A DNA stretch of 53,371 bases from Emmonsiellopsis sp. PD_33 (Eukaryota > Ascomycota > Eurotiomycetes > Onygenales > Ajellomycetaceae): the NCBI GenBank assembly GCA_032988165.1, contig JANTQF010000241.1, forward strand, positions 1 through 53,371. Direction: 5' to 3'. A program made the translations under genes and the position numbers. The notes beneath the pieces were generated by a model. It was not told the DNA's origin. It searched no databases and saw only the letters and a program-made list of their open reading frames with translations. Of this stretch, positions 25,121 through 38,044 are shown piece after piece; within the stretch, counting starts at the first letter, position 1; the number at the start of each line of letters is the position of its first letter.

Positions 25121-25949
25121 CCTTTAAGAGGTAACTAAAGAATTGAGTAATAAAGTAACCCTATTTTTATTATAAGTATATATAATATAAAGTATGGATT
25201 CTCCATAGCATTAAACATCTAGAGCTATAAGAGATAGAGATATACCACTAGACTTACTCATATACTACTACTCTAGATACTAATAATGTTACCACAGCAA
25301 TGAATTCACTATGAATATGTGATATTTACCTCTTTATTCATCATAACAACACATCACATAAAAACAGACATATAAAACTCTTAAATTAACTTCTATTACT
25401 TATATTAACATACAAGCCATGGCACATTCATACTATAGATGACAGACAAGTTCTTTCAGCCAGCTACCTATAATTACTAGCTTCTAAATATAAGCTAATT
25501 ATCTTTATATATATAAGAATCATACAGCAACCAGACCTGCAACATCACAGACAAGAACAAATAGGAATAAATCCAGCTGTAATAAATAGTATACTAGGTC
25601 TTTCTGTACTCATAACTATCACATTACATTATAGTAGAAAATAGATAAGAAATAAATTATAGATGCAACACATCATCAGCAGAATTCAGAATTATAAGTA
25701 AAAGACTGATATAACTACTGTAGAACATCTAGTAAGAGTATTACTTTTCCTACATTAGAATAATTATTAAAGCTATTTGTCTCAATTATAATATCCTGTA
25801 CATACAACACACCTGTGACAATATGGCTCAAGAACAATAAGGAGGATACAGAGGATATAAGAATAGTGACCCATAAACCCCAGTTAATCATCTTAAGGCT
25901 ATAACTCAACAGCTAACATCTAAATTCTTGTAGAGATGTTAGTTCCCAT

Positions 25950-27060
25950 GCAAGTAAAAAGATCAAAATGATCCATTTATGGATGATAATGAGAATATAA
26001 AAGATCTATCAGAAGATAATCCTAAAGATAAGAATGAACATGGAGAAAACAGTACTGATAATAATAATTAAGGTGGAATACCCCTAGAACAAGATAGTAA
26101 TGAGGACTCTAATAACTTTTGATTCAAACTAATCCTCAATAAGATACATAAAGATGGAGAAATTCCCCTATTAGAGGTAAAGACTATCACTGGTATCCTT
26201 ATTGCTAAAGATATCACAGTGGAGAAGATTCTTGCCACAACTAACTTACTCCTATTAATCAAGTTGGCATGTAAGAAGCTGAATAAAGACTACCTTGAAA
26301 AAGCTATAGTAAACTCTCTTGAGAACTATAATATCTTATTCAAAGCAAAATAATGTTGCTATCAGAATAGAGCTAAAAAGATTAAGACTCTTATTATTTT
26401 TGAACTAGGAAACACTCTCTGATTCTTCTCCCTTAAAATCCACATCAACTTAGAGAAAAACTAAGACTTTTAAGAACCAGCTTCAAACTACCCACCTACA
26501 TATATTAAACCCTGAGCTTAGAAGACCTGCATCAGCATGATTATTGACAGCACTCCATCAAAGTAAGTAGTAGATTTTAAGACTCATAATGTCATTGAGA
26601 CTTATAATATGAATGAGCCTATTTATCTACATTTCAAAATATCTATATTAGAATAGGAATACTGTGATTCTTTAGGCTAGCACATCTAGGAAAAGTTCAT
26701 CTACTTAGATGATGATTACAAGAAAGCAACAGACACAATGTAAGAAGTAAATGCCATGCAAGCCATATATCTGCATAATAAGAACTGTGTGAAGACAGAA
26801 CACTTCAAAGTATTATCTTATTAATGAAATGAGACTCATCTGTGGGAAAGCTATTTACTATAAAATGAGTAGTGCTGTGGAAATCATGCTATTTTTCCCT
26901 CTAAAATAACTACAGAAGATGTTAAAAACACAATACAGTAATTAGATAATAATATTACTAATAAATAAACTAAAAAGTCACAATCTTGATGAATTAGACA
27001 TCCTGAGACAACAGTCATCAAAAGCTTCTACAAGTACCTAGAAGAATAGAGTGAAATGCT
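25950..27060 (+). pseudogene. Extra reading frame between pol and the 3' LTR
   Basis: A plus-strand frame of about 350 codons, with only stop-type changes, stays coherent from about 25950 to 27060. It has an acidic Asp/Asn-rich start (DNENIKDLSEDN-like) followed by mixed alpha-type sequence with HKDGEIPLLEVKTITGILIA and later Cys/His residues (ETHLWESY, CCGNHAIFPSK). No transmembrane or envelope-like features are seen and I do not recognise it. It could be a third ORF of the retroelement or an older insertion. Confidence 0.45.
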
Positions 27061-27306
27061 CATACCTTTATTTATTTCTTTTATCTTTACTTTCTTTCTA
27101 CCTCAATAAAGAGATGCCTCTATTTGGAGATACCCCTTATTTGTTTCTGTCTTGATGAAGAGATGTCTCTGCTTGGAGATGCTATAATAATTGCAACAAT
27201 TAGTTAGTTTTCCCTCTGCCTGTGGAGATACTACAGATGATGCTCAGTTAGTTTTATTTTATTATTAGTAGGTCAGTAAGAATGCAGACTTTCTCTAAAA
27301 TTCTAG

Positions 27307-27471
27307 TACTTATTACATAGAAGCTCTACACATCCTCATGTTCTTCTGCTCACACTCCTTAGCTTAGATTAGTCAGCCTGACTGATGACACCTATGTCAT
27401 GAAGCTTCTAGAGACTTAGAAGAATTAAGCCTTTTTCTATGAATCTTATTATGCACTATGTTCTTGTTACA
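27307..27471 (+). repeat. 3' LTR of the gypsy element
   Basis: About 165 bp, matching the 5' LTR with mostly transition differences. It starts TACTTATTACATAG and ends CTTGTTACA, and AATGA follows at 27472-27476. Confidence 0.85.
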
Positions 27472-28936
27472 AATGAAATGTAAAGAATTCAGAGAAGAAG
27501 GCTAGATTTAACTGTATGATTATAATTTACTTTAGTAAAAAATAAAATATAAATGACATACTCATCTTTAACATCTAGTATAATTATCATTAAATTTGCC
27601 TGCTGCTAGAGTAGTATCAATATAATGATAAAAAGTAATTTAAAGTCTAACTGATGATATTTTTCAGGGCTAAAATTATAAATGCTAAGGCTGTAGCTAC
27701 TGTAGCTGCAGCTGCAAATACAGAAGCTATATGATTAGTCAAGCTGACATTCAAAAAACACACAAAAGATATTAAAAATGAATTGAAATCTTCTATATGG
27801 CCAGTAAAATCACCTCACATTATAGAAGTAGATGATGATGAGAACACTGCAGAGAAATCTATCTATATTATATTTATTACTAAATAACATGCTGAATTGA
27901 AGACTAAATATGATAAAAATAATGAGCTTGATTAATTAAGTAGGAAATTAAAGAAGTAATGATAATATTAATGTTTAAACTATAGGAATTATAATAGAGG
28001 AGTCTGCTGAATCTCACTGAATGATCTTTATATTTCTATAGTTACTAGTAAGATTAATAATTAGATATTTAATATAATAAAGAATAAGGTCATACTGTAG
28101 GTTCTGAGTAGCAGATTAATCAAAAGACTCCTTAGATAGAATCTAAAATATTTAAAAAAGATAGTAGAAACTAAAGCTACATCTGAGACTTCAAATCAAT
28201 CTATATAGCTCAGTCTATTAATTATTATATTTTCTTTAAGTGCTCCTATAGTGCCTGCAGCACAGAATGGAATAAGTAATTTGATGAATGTAATAATAAT
28301 AAGATATTTAATGAAAATGATAAGTAGAAGGTCTTTTTATCCTCTATATTTATTATATTCTTCATTAGATCCATTCAATCTGATATTTAATCTACCTGCT
28401 AATATGCTAGCTGCATTGAATCTACTATATCTATTAAATCTAATAAGTCCTATAAAGCTATTAAATAATTAAATGATTTTAGTAGATTTATTCTTTAAAC
28501 TATCATTAATTTCTTCTTCTTTCTCCTTCTTTAAACCTAAGCTTCTGCCATGCAGCAGTTCTCTACCAACACTGGGTTCCCTAGCTAACTAGATCTGAGA
28601 TGAATATTTTAACTAGCTCATTACTAAACATCTAATATGCACAGACTCCATTAGAGATATAAAAAATATATTTGAATAGAAGGTTTTTGAGTTAGATATG
28701 ATCTATAAACTATCTGAAAAGAAATTATATAGGTTTAATATATTATAAGGTATTTTCTATATAATTCAGGATGAATTAAAAGATTCTATGTGACTTTAAT
28801 ATCTCAGAGAGTTTAAATATGAGATCTATAGTAGAAGTACAGCTAATTCTAGGCCTACTATAGGGGATTTAATACTTTAGAATGAGGAGGAGGATTCACA
28901 GTTTCTTGATGCTAAAATATAGTTGATCAATGAGAA
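27472..28936. other. Unassigned relic between gypsy and hAT elements
   Basis: Degenerate coding-like plus-strand stretches: an Ala/Lys-rich segment near 27670-27960 (AVATVAAAANTEAI), a Leu/Asn/Pro-rich open frame at 28251-28472, and a further frame to 28936 where the hAT element interrupts it. None is recognised. It may be part of an older element that includes the mariner relic on the far side of the hAT insertion. Confidence 0.4.
28929..28936. repeat. Left 8-bp target-site duplication of outer hAT copy
   Basis: AATGAGAA directly before the element; an identical 8-mer is at 47049-47056 directly after it. Confidence 0.88.
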
Positions 28937-29634
28937 TAAAGCTGCCACTAGAATGGGATTTCTCATGGGATTTCCCATTTCATGGTATCATGGGATGGAA
29001 TGGGAAAAAATAGTTCATCTCATGAGATTTTATCTGTGGGATGGGACAAACCATGGGATTTTAAATTTTCTATGGGATGAGACATGAGATTTCAATTTTC
29101 CTATGAGATGGAACATGAAAATTCATTCTGACTATAAAATGAGACATGAGATTTCATCTCATGGGATGAGAATTCTCATCCTGCCAAGTATCTACTAGGC
29201 CTAATCAGGTGATCTATTAAGATAATAAGAAAAGATAATAAACTATAAAAAAAAAAAAGATAAAAGCATCTTTTAACTATTTATAATACTTTATCACTTC
29301 ATATCTACTAAGTCACTATTAGAATTATATGTAGGATTATTAATATGGTAAAGGTTCCAAATAGGGGTATTACAGCTATTCAAGAACTGGATGCTAGATA
29401 ACCCTCTTACTCTACCACTTAAATAGCTAGTAGGGCTGCTCAATTCATAGATATTAATATAATAGTGATAGAGAATCTCACACTGAGAGTTAAATAGATA
29501 ATTTATGATCAGCTAGATATCTCATCCTAATGACTACTAGGTTATGATGTGTGATTTTAATTGTATCAGTACATATTATATTTTTAATCTCATTAAAAAA
29601 TTCCTGGTAATTATATGCTAAAAAAAAAAAAAAA

Positions 29635-29755
29635 GCCTACTATATGATTTGAACCCTAGCCTATATTTCAATGAGATTATAAAAAAAGCATTATCAGTCA
29701 TTAGCACAGTGATTACTCACTATACTAATAATGAATAATGCTGTTAGTGCTGACC
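29635..29755 (-). other. tRNA-like module 1 (copy A)
   Basis: On the minus strand a D-arm/A-box-like TTAGTATAGTGAGTAATCAC (29711-29730) precedes a B-box-like GGGTTCAAATC (29646-29656). A T tract of about 15 (plus-strand A run 29620-29634) follows at once, as a pol III stop would. The A-box half lies in a larger palindrome (about 29687-29743). A full cloverleaf is not obvious. Mutated tRNA-derived sequence is one reading. Confidence 0.4.
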
Positions 29756-29807
29756 TGAATTATATAATATAGCTTATTATATGTGAAAAAAAAAAAAAAA
29801 AAATAAA

Positions 29808-29915
29808 GCCTACTATATGGTTTAAACCCTGGCCTACATTTTGTATAGGTTTAAAAAAAGCATCATTCATCATTAATCATTATAGTAATGATGGATGATG
29901 TGTGTTAGTATAAAT
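29808..29915 (-). other. tRNA-like module 2 (copy A)
   Basis: Second module of the same design. A B-box-like GGGTTTAAACC is followed on the minus strand by TTTA and an 18-T tract (29786-29803). Its other half is a palindrome of CATCATTCATCATTA type. It shares the GGC-to-AGTAGGC end with module 1. Confidence 0.35.
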
Positions 29916-30063
29916 CTAAATTAAATTATATTTCTTATGTCAAGCCTGCCTATGGATTTGACATGATGAGATTCCTAGAGACTATAATAGTATATTAATG
30001 CAGTATATAAATAATATAAGATATAATAACTAAAGATAATAATCCTAGCATACTATATTTTAG

Positions 30064-32640
30064 GTGCCTCCTCTGAACACTGAGTTATCAATTATCATCT
30101 CAAAATTCAGTATCTCTTCCTATATCTTCCTTTATCTGGCTATACTTGCATGTGAGAACCATCTCAATGAACACTTCTCTACTAGTTATTCCTCTTTAGA
30201 TGTAAGTTTCTTCTTTCTTATTATAATATTTATATTATTACTCTTTTTATCATTATCAGCCTCATCCTCTATTACATTCTTCTTATTCTATTTCTTCTCT
30301 ACCTGTAGTTACTTCCTTTCATTTGCATGCTTCATCAGCATGATTTTATACATTGTCTTTCCTAATAATAATGATTGCTCTCATGAGATAATATGATAGT
30401 CCACACTGAACTGCTGTTTAATCCCTATACTTTCAATTAGAATTAATAGAATGTCTCTAGCTATCAATATAACAGTTGAATATATTAATTTAATTATCTT
30501 TCACACTAATAAGATATTTTCCTCTAGACTAAGATTATTATTTAGATATCAATTAAATTCATTGATATAAATAATTAAAGGTGACTGCTGGTGTAGTGTA
30601 GAAAATAATTAATGAGCCTGAGAAGTTATTAATACTAAGTAAATTAAGAAAATGAAAGAGGGTAAATACCTACCTGTGGTTAATTATTAGTAATTGCAGG
30701 TTGATAAGGTAAATACCATTTTTCATAGTATGTCTTTACACACTATAATGATTAGGCTTTTATTTCTAGCTTTCATTCCTCATTATTATAAATTAGTAAT
30801 TATAAATATGGGTTTAGAACTGCAGCAGTATAGTAAATCTTCCTTATACTACTATTAGCATTAATATCTGAATAGTATTTCTTTAGTTTGTTATATGTAG
30901 CTTTCAGTGCAGTCTTCAAGCTATTCTGAATGATTGGGATTTCATAAGTTGCCTCAGAAAGCTATTCATTAAGGTGGTTGAACAGTACATTATAGATTAA
31001 AAATACATTATGAATGAGTAATATGTTTGTATCTGAGAGAGCCTTGATAACCTGCTAAAATGAATAAAGTAGGATAATAATATACATAATGAGCTATCAT
31101 TTATCATTACTCAACTAGAGATAGTAGAGCTTGAAGTTATCCTGAGTCACCACTCAGTGATAAATTAAATCCCTAAGTCATAATATATAAATATATATAA
31201 GATATATTGAGCTCTACTAGATCTTAACATTCTAAATCATTCAGAGTTTAATGTGCTCTGACTGGAGCTTCTGAAAGCTTTTAATTTATTAGGGAGAATT
31301 TGAGAGAGTATTAGCAAGTAGATGTAACTAGTCAAATAATTGAGAGATTAGAAATACTATTAGACTGTTATTATGAATTATTATATACTTTTGAGAGTAT
31401 ATAACTGAATGAGATCTTCCCTCTATTACTTATATTAATATTATTCTCATAAAATGTCTGTAGGACATTATTATTTATTAACTTAATTTATAGATCTCTA
31501 ACTAGTTATTTTACTATTAGCTATATAATATGAGCTACATAAGAAAGTTAATACATCTTAACATCTCAGTAAACTCTATCCTCTATATATAGATGTTTCT
31601 CCAAGAATGCTATTAATATATTATTATTTATTATATTATCAGCTGTGAGAGTAAAAATATCATCTTTAATCTGTGTATTATATATACACTGTATCATATA
31701 TCCTGCCATATTATCATCAGTATGCATACCACTAAGATGCTCAAACTCAATTAATGCCTCTATATACTCCCATTTCTAGATGATATAGTAGCCTTTGATA
31801 TAGAGAAATATCAAATCATTTGTGCTTATCCATGCATTCAAGACTAGTGCAATCTTTATATTGAGGATTTGATTTGAGAGCAGGTCTTTTATCATCATTT
31901 TATAGGAGTTATTCAGCTCTTTTTGCAGGGCAATCTGTTTTAGGAGGAAGGCTTCAACTTTGCTGTTGCTATATATTAGTAACTACTGGAGATTAAGATT
32001 CTATATGATATGAAATGCTATATTTATTGATAGAAAGACATGAAGGAGGAGAGTTCAGTAGTTTTCTTTATTAAATAGTAGTATCTCTACTTATAGTCAC
32101 TTGTGTGTGAGGTTTTACTGAGATGAAAGAATTATTATCACAGCCTGTTACTAAATAAATTAATTTATATTGTACTTATGAATGCTGCCTCAATATCCAT
32201 CTATTTATTTAAAGGGATAATATTCTAGCACTTCTTACTAATAAGATGTTTCCCCATTTTTAAGGTCCTTATATTACTATACTGAAGATGTTGAAAGATC
32301 TACTTATATTAAATATAGAGTAAAGCTGATTCATTATTCTACTGAAATATCACTTACTTGAAGGACTTCCAGAATTTAGAGCTTTACTTTGTACTCTATT
32401 ATGAATGATTCTTATAAATACTATTATATTAAATTATATTTACAGTTACTATCTATTTTTATTATTAATTAAATTGAATTTGATACTCATTATTCTGCTT
32501 TCATATAATATAGATCCTTACTTCAACTATGATGATCTCAAGTTCTTTGAAAACTGGAATGAGCAGAATTGATGTTGGAGTTTGTAAAAGAGAAATTAAT
32601 GTACTAATCTTATAAAGAGGAGAGCTTGAAGTACTGAAAT
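30064..32640 (-). pseudogene. hAT transposase relic, copy A
   Basis: Cut-and-paste transposase with an RNase H-like core. The minus-strand frame, read through stops, has the hAT landmarks in order: IALVLNAWISTNDLIFLYI (first catalytic Asp now Asn, about 31830); FEHLSGMHTDDNMAGY; TADNIINNN (second Asp region, about 31650); YVAHIIQLIVKQL (about 31525); EATYEIPIIQNSLK; IYYTAAVLNPYL (about 30820); YYEKWYLPYQ; and a C-terminal hAT dimerisation segment with LIARDILLILIESIGI and QFSV (about 30430-30500). The N-terminal end, probably a zinc finger, is not resolved. Frameshifts occur before the C-terminal block. Confidence 0.85.
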
Positions 32641-34508
32641 TCATTATACTGAGAGATTAAAGACATTTGAAAAGATAGTATTTCAGAGTGAGAGAAAACA
32701 CAGCTGATATTTTTTCTTGTAGAGAGATGTAGGCTGAGTGTGAGGATCAATTTTTCAGAGAATTAAGAATAAACTCACTGTATAGATAGTAGAAGGTGAG
32801 ATTTATATATTATATAATAATTATCATTATAATCTTACATCTAGAAATTAGGAGACCTATATAAATGAATACTTTTAATGTATTAATTTTGAAAATAAGA
32901 TACTAAGAAGATATAAAGTTATCAGGTAGTAGAATTTCAGCATCATACTGTAGACATTAAGAATGAGTATAGAATTATTACTAAAATTTATTACTATAAT
33001 TTTTTTCTCTTATTTCCTGAGATACTAATAGTCAGATGTGTTTCTCTTAGAAATTTCTACTTAAATCTCATTTAATTTTCTAAATAAGATTTTACTGAGT
33101 TAGAACACTATATGTTTAATCTTATTAATTAGTTAGGTGGAGTTTGAATTCAGCTGACCCACTTAATTAATAGCCATGATAAATTGGTAGACTAATAATG
33201 TAATTCATTAATAAAGTTTATAAGAAAATTTTATGTAAAGATAGCTGTAAAATCACTCTGATCTAATAGTAACTATATGAGATATTTTTACAGCTATGAT
33301 AAGTCTGATGATCAAATTAAGCTATAGTATATATAATAAATGTATAAGATAACTTTTAAATCTATAGTAAGCTATTTATCTGTCTTCTAGTAGAATATAA
33401 AGTAGCTTTACTAAGATGATTATTCTTTAATAACTTATAGCTGACTATAACTCTTTCTATACTAGTATATTCTTTCAGAAGCTTGGGCAGGAGAATGTGA
33501 TGATACTACATGTGTTGATGTAAAAGAAAGTAATTAAGTAAATATAATAATTTAAGGTAATAGATTTTGCAGGATTCTACTTGATTATACTACCTTTAAA
33601 AATGACTTGTAATATTTATCTTCAGATGAACTAAATATCTTCTCTATCTCTAATCAACTTTCTTTAATATTTATTCAGACTTTATATATTAAATTTATTC
33701 CATTAGTGTTCTGCTGCTCTATATGATAATTCCCCTAATCCTCTTTAGCTGATATGCTAATAGATGGTGTATTTCCTAGTAATTATTAATTGAAGTATTA
33801 TATATTTTAGCTGGGTAATCTGCTGTGTTTAAATTTAAGAGATTAATATAGATTGAAAGCCCCTACACACAATTATTTAGAATAAAAAATAACCTTAATA
33901 TAAGAAATAAGTATGTGTGTAATATCATTAATCATGTGTATATACAGAAATGTATAGGAGAGTATAAGTAGAATATATAACTTTATCTTGTATCTTTAAG
34001 ATAGATTTCATGCATCTTAATTATTAAATAAAGCTGCCTAATCATTATGTACCAACTAAATTTTTTTGTGTAAAAAATAGATAGAGTATTATATATAAAC
34101 TAGAGGGGATTATATCTTTAAAAATGGATGAAAAGTTACATGTGTGATATAATTATATGTAGAGCTATATAGTAGATAAATTGAAATTATGTATTTCATA
34201 TCACAGAATGTAGATTAAATTGTCTGTGGGAGATACTTCTTTATGTATAGAGATGATATTTCTCTATAAGTAATAGAATAGTATAATGATCCTCTCATAA
34301 TAATAATCTAATAAGTAATATATAATGAAAATGCATTCAATGCATTTTATAGAGAAGGTTTCAGAAGGTAGTTTATATTAAGACTATTATACAGTAAATT
34401 TATTGTATCTTTTTTCAAGTTTGATGAAAGCTCTGGCAATAAATTATAGCTGAGTAGGAGGAGGAGAAAGGAGGTATGAAATATATATATTAATATAATG
34501 AATATGAT

Positions 34509-34905
34509 GATACTATGTGCCTGTGAAGAAAATATATATATATTTAGTTACCAACTATGTGCATATTACTCATGCCTGGAGTTATAGGCACAGCACAGCT
34601 ATATGCCTGCAGGGAAAAATATATATATAATTAGTTATCAACTATATGCACACCACTTATATTAGGAGTAGTAGATATGGCACAGCTATATACCTACAGA
34701 GAAAAATATATATATAATTAGTTGCTAACTATATGTACATCATCCATGTCAGGAGTGGTAGACACAGCACAGCTATATACCTACAAAGAAAAATATATAT
34801 ATAATTAATTACTAACTATGCATGCATTACATGCAGTACAGCTATGTGCCCAGGGAAATATATATAGATTTGGTGGCAGACTATACATATATCATGCATA
34901 TCAAT
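34509..34905. repeat. 87-bp tandem array (copy A)
   Basis: Units starting TTAGTTA or TTAATTA are at 34544, 34631, 34718 and 34805, exactly 87 bp apart, with partial units on both sides. Each contains AACTATRTGCA-like, GCACAGCTATAT and AAAAATATATATATAA segments. Confidence 0.9.
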
Positions 34906-35225
34906 AATGGGAAGATGGAAAGGAAGATAACTGAGAAATGCAGGCATTACTGAAAACATTTATACTACTAAAAATTTAATCTAATATTTAATTAATAAAT
35001 TGGTAATACTTTTGTAGCTGATAGAAAAAATATCATAAGTTAATAATTATAATTCTCTTTGAACTGGAAAGATGCTACTCTAGTATAGGAACATCAAATC
35101 ATATAGATATAGCTTTTATACTTCTCAATAATTTAGAATATTAATCAATTAATGAAGATTATAGCCATGATGCTATCAGTAAAAATTCATAAGAAGTCTA
35201 TTACTAAATCTCATTACTAAAATTC

Positions 35226-35972
35226 TTAGAATGTAAATGAACTCCATTCTATATTAAACTTTCCCTATTTAATACTAATTCCTACTGAATAGACTTTATA
35301 AGCTCTTATTTCACATAAAAACTCTGTATTATCCTACTTTAAATAATCCTCTCACTCTAACTCCTTATTCTCATTACTTAATACCTCTCTCTTCATTTTA
35401 AAATTATCCTCTAACATCTCTTTCAGCTGAGAAATTACTTTTAATAGCTCTCTATCTTTCTTATTTAAAGTCTCTCAGAATTCATTTAATTTCTTTGCAG
35501 CTACTTTCTTACTAGTATTAGCAGCTATGAGTATTACTTTTCCATGTTTGAGAATCTTTACATTATAAGAGGCTAATAATATCTATATCTAAATGTGGAA
35601 ATATTAGAGGGCTATATCAATAATCTTATCATTAAAGAAAGAGGGGATACTAATCTATTAACAGTTAGTATTAATTAATAATTATAATTATAAGTTAAAG
35701 TAACTAACTCTTCTCTTTTTAAAACTAATCCTAGATTATAATGCATGTAGTTACTGTATAATCTCCTCTTCCTCTACCTCCTCCTTAAGTGTGCACTTTT
35801 TTACAATTTAAGCCTAATAATATTCTAAGAACTTTCCTTAATTAAAATGCTTCTGAGTAATATACTCAGCCTCTATCTTCTTCATGATAGATTGATCAGC
35901 TAGTAATATTATTTCTCTATACTTAATATTAGTATCTTTACTGTCAGAACTGTTATAAAAGCTTATTATCAT
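35226..35972 (-). pseudogene. Second minus-strand frame of the hAT element, copy A
   Basis: A frame of about 250 codons from an ATG at 35972 stays open apart from stop-type changes and is conserved in copy B. It begins with ISFYNSSDSKD and includes a coiled-coil-like, strongly charged stretch (KKVAAKKLNEF, NKKDRELLKVISQLKE). A related frame continues upstream to about 36170 (IRHVKTSNETI-like) in another phase, so an intron or frameshift lies near 35980. I do not recognise the protein; a DNA-binding or structural partner is possible but unproven. Confidence 0.5.
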
Positions 35973-36907
35973 TTGACTGATTCCTGCAGATACTTTACTA
36001 CATTAAAGTGTGTCTTATAATTAGCTTCTTAAGCTTTCTTTATAATAGTCTCATTGCTGGTCTTTACATGTCTGATCTCCCTAGCACACTTAGTTTTAAG
36101 GCATTATGAGTACTTCTTTATTAGCAATTAGGGGCTGAACATCATATGTTTTATAACAACTCTAAATGTTAATATCTCTTGTATGGTGTGATGAATGTTA
36201 GAATGATAGTATATTAAGATTAATAAGAGTAATTATAGAATATATTTATATAATAATAAATCTAAATAATGAGTTTGAATTATTCCCTCTGATAACATCT
36301 AAAATGGAAATTATTTTGATTATAACTAGTAATATATTATATTTACCCCTTTTTCTCTTTTCTTTTCCTCCTCATTTTTCTCTCCTCTTCTCTTCTCTTT
36401 TATAATCTTTAAAATCTCTATCTTTAACTCCCCCCCCATTCTAACCACCTCTATTTAGTAGTATATCTAGGTATGTGTCTCCAGCCTTCTTCCCCTAGAA
36501 ACTAATGTATGAACTAATATGTGAGTTTATTTTCAGCTACTATCTGATTAATTGTGAGTGCTCCTCTGAGATTCATAAGAAACATAATGAGGCCTTTACA
36601 GTGAAGAAGTATCATAAGGATCATAAGAAGTAGGCTGATAATCAAAAGGCATGACTTGAAATAAATGATAGATGTAGAGCCAAGAACTATACTAGTATTA
36701 AATCTAAGCTATAGTTACTAACTAGTTTATTAGGTAAGATACTATTTAGAATAATATTAATGATTTACTAACAGCTAGATTAGTTAAAGAGAAGGAGATT
36801 ATATTTTAGCAGATAAGTATATACCTAGTTTTGAAAATAAGGTCATTTAGTTAGCTTGTGAGGGAGATAATTCAGGATTTACTCAAGATGAATAGGAAAA
36901 ATCTGGG

Positions 36908-36915
36908 TGATGAGT
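36908..36915. repeat. Left 8-bp target-site duplication of inner hAT copy
   Basis: TGATGAGT. The partner is TAATGAGT at 45974-45981 (one G-to-A change). The unoccupied site occurs once inside copy B at 44892-44899. Confidence 0.92.
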
Positions 36916-37614
36916 TAAAGCTGCTGCTGGAATGGGATTTCCCATGGGATTTCCCATCTCATGATATTATAGGATGAGATGAGAAAAAATAGTTCATCTC
37001 ATAGAATTTTATCTGTAGGATGGGATAAATCATGGGATTTTAAATTTTCTATGGGATGAAACATGAGATTTCAATTTTCCTATAGAATGAGACATAGGAA
37101 TTCATTCTGACTATAAGATGAGATATGAGATTTTACCTTATGAGATGAGAATTTCCATTCTATCAAGTATTTACTGAGCCTAATCATGTGATCTATTGAG
37201 ATAATAAGAAAAGATAATAGATCATAAAAAAAAAAAAAGGTAAAAGTATCTTTTAACTATTCATAATACTTTATCACTTCATATCTACTGAGCTACTATT
37301 AGAATTATATGCAGAATCATTAATATGATAAAGGTTCTAGGTAGGGGCATTACAGCTATTTAAGGACTGAATGCTGGATAACTCTCTTACCCTGCCATTT
37401 AAATAGCTAGTAGGGCTACTCAATTCACAGATATTAATATGATAGTGGTGGAGAATCTCACATTAGAAGTTGAATAGATGATCTGTGATCAGCTAGATAT
37501 CTCACCTTAATAATTACTAGATTATAGTGTGTGATTTTAATTGTGTTAGTATATGTCATATTTTTAATCCCATTAAAAAATTCCCAGTAATTACATGCTA
37601 AAAAAAAAAAAAAA

Positions 37615-37735
37615 AGCTCACTGTATGATTTAAACTCTAACCTACATTTTAATGAGATTATAAAAAAAGCATTATTAGTTATTAGCACAGTGATTACTCA
37701 CTATGCTAATAATAGATAATACTGTTAGTACTGAC
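37615..37735 (-). other. tRNA-like module 1 (copy B)
   Basis: Counterpart of 29635-29755. A minus-strand A-box-like segment is followed by a mutated B box and then a T tract (plus-strand A run 37600-37615). The B box here is more decayed than in copy A. Confidence 0.35.
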
Positions 37736-37788
37736 CTGAATTATATAATATAACTCATCACATGCAAAAAAAAAAAAAAAAAAATAAA

Positions 37789-37897
37789 GCTTACTATATG
37801 ATTCAAACCCTGGCCTACATTTTGTATAGATTTAAAAAAAGTATCATCCATCATTAATCATTACAGTAATGATAGATGATACATGTTAGTGCAAATC
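37789..37897 (-). other. tRNA-like module 2 (copy B)
   Basis: Counterpart of 29808-29915. GGGTTTGAATC on the minus strand is a better B-box match than in copy A. A 19-T tract (37766-37784) follows. Confidence 0.38.
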
Positions 37898-38044
37898 TAA
37901 ACTAAATTATATTCTTTGTCTTAACTCTGCCTGTAGATTTAACATGATGAGATTCTTAGAGACTATAATAGTATATTAATGCAGTACATAAATAATATGA
38001 GATGTAATGGCTAAAGATAACAGTCTTAGTATATTATATTTTAG

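Larger units (their letters stand above)
18387..27471 (+). mobile_element. Ty3/gypsy (chromovirus) LTR retrotransposon, inactivated
   Basis: A 9.1-kb element bounded by short LTRs (18387-18547 and 27307-27471) and flanked by the 5-bp duplication AATGA, so it is a complete insertion rather than a fragment. Gag-, protease-, RT-, RNase H-, integrase- and chromodomain-like segments follow in the order typical of chromoviruses. An additional frame lies between pol and the 3' LTR. Former Gln/Trp/Arg codons are stops throughout, and catalytic residues are lost. Confidence 0.88.

Noticed and set aside
28251..28472. 73-codon open frame as a gene
   Set aside because: CpG-free, low-complexity Leu/Asn/Pro sequence in the relic zone with no family resemblance; probably a surviving piece of a dead element.
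34509..34905. CRISPR-like array
   Set aside because: The 87-bp units are contiguous repeats without unique spacers, in a eukaryotic genome.
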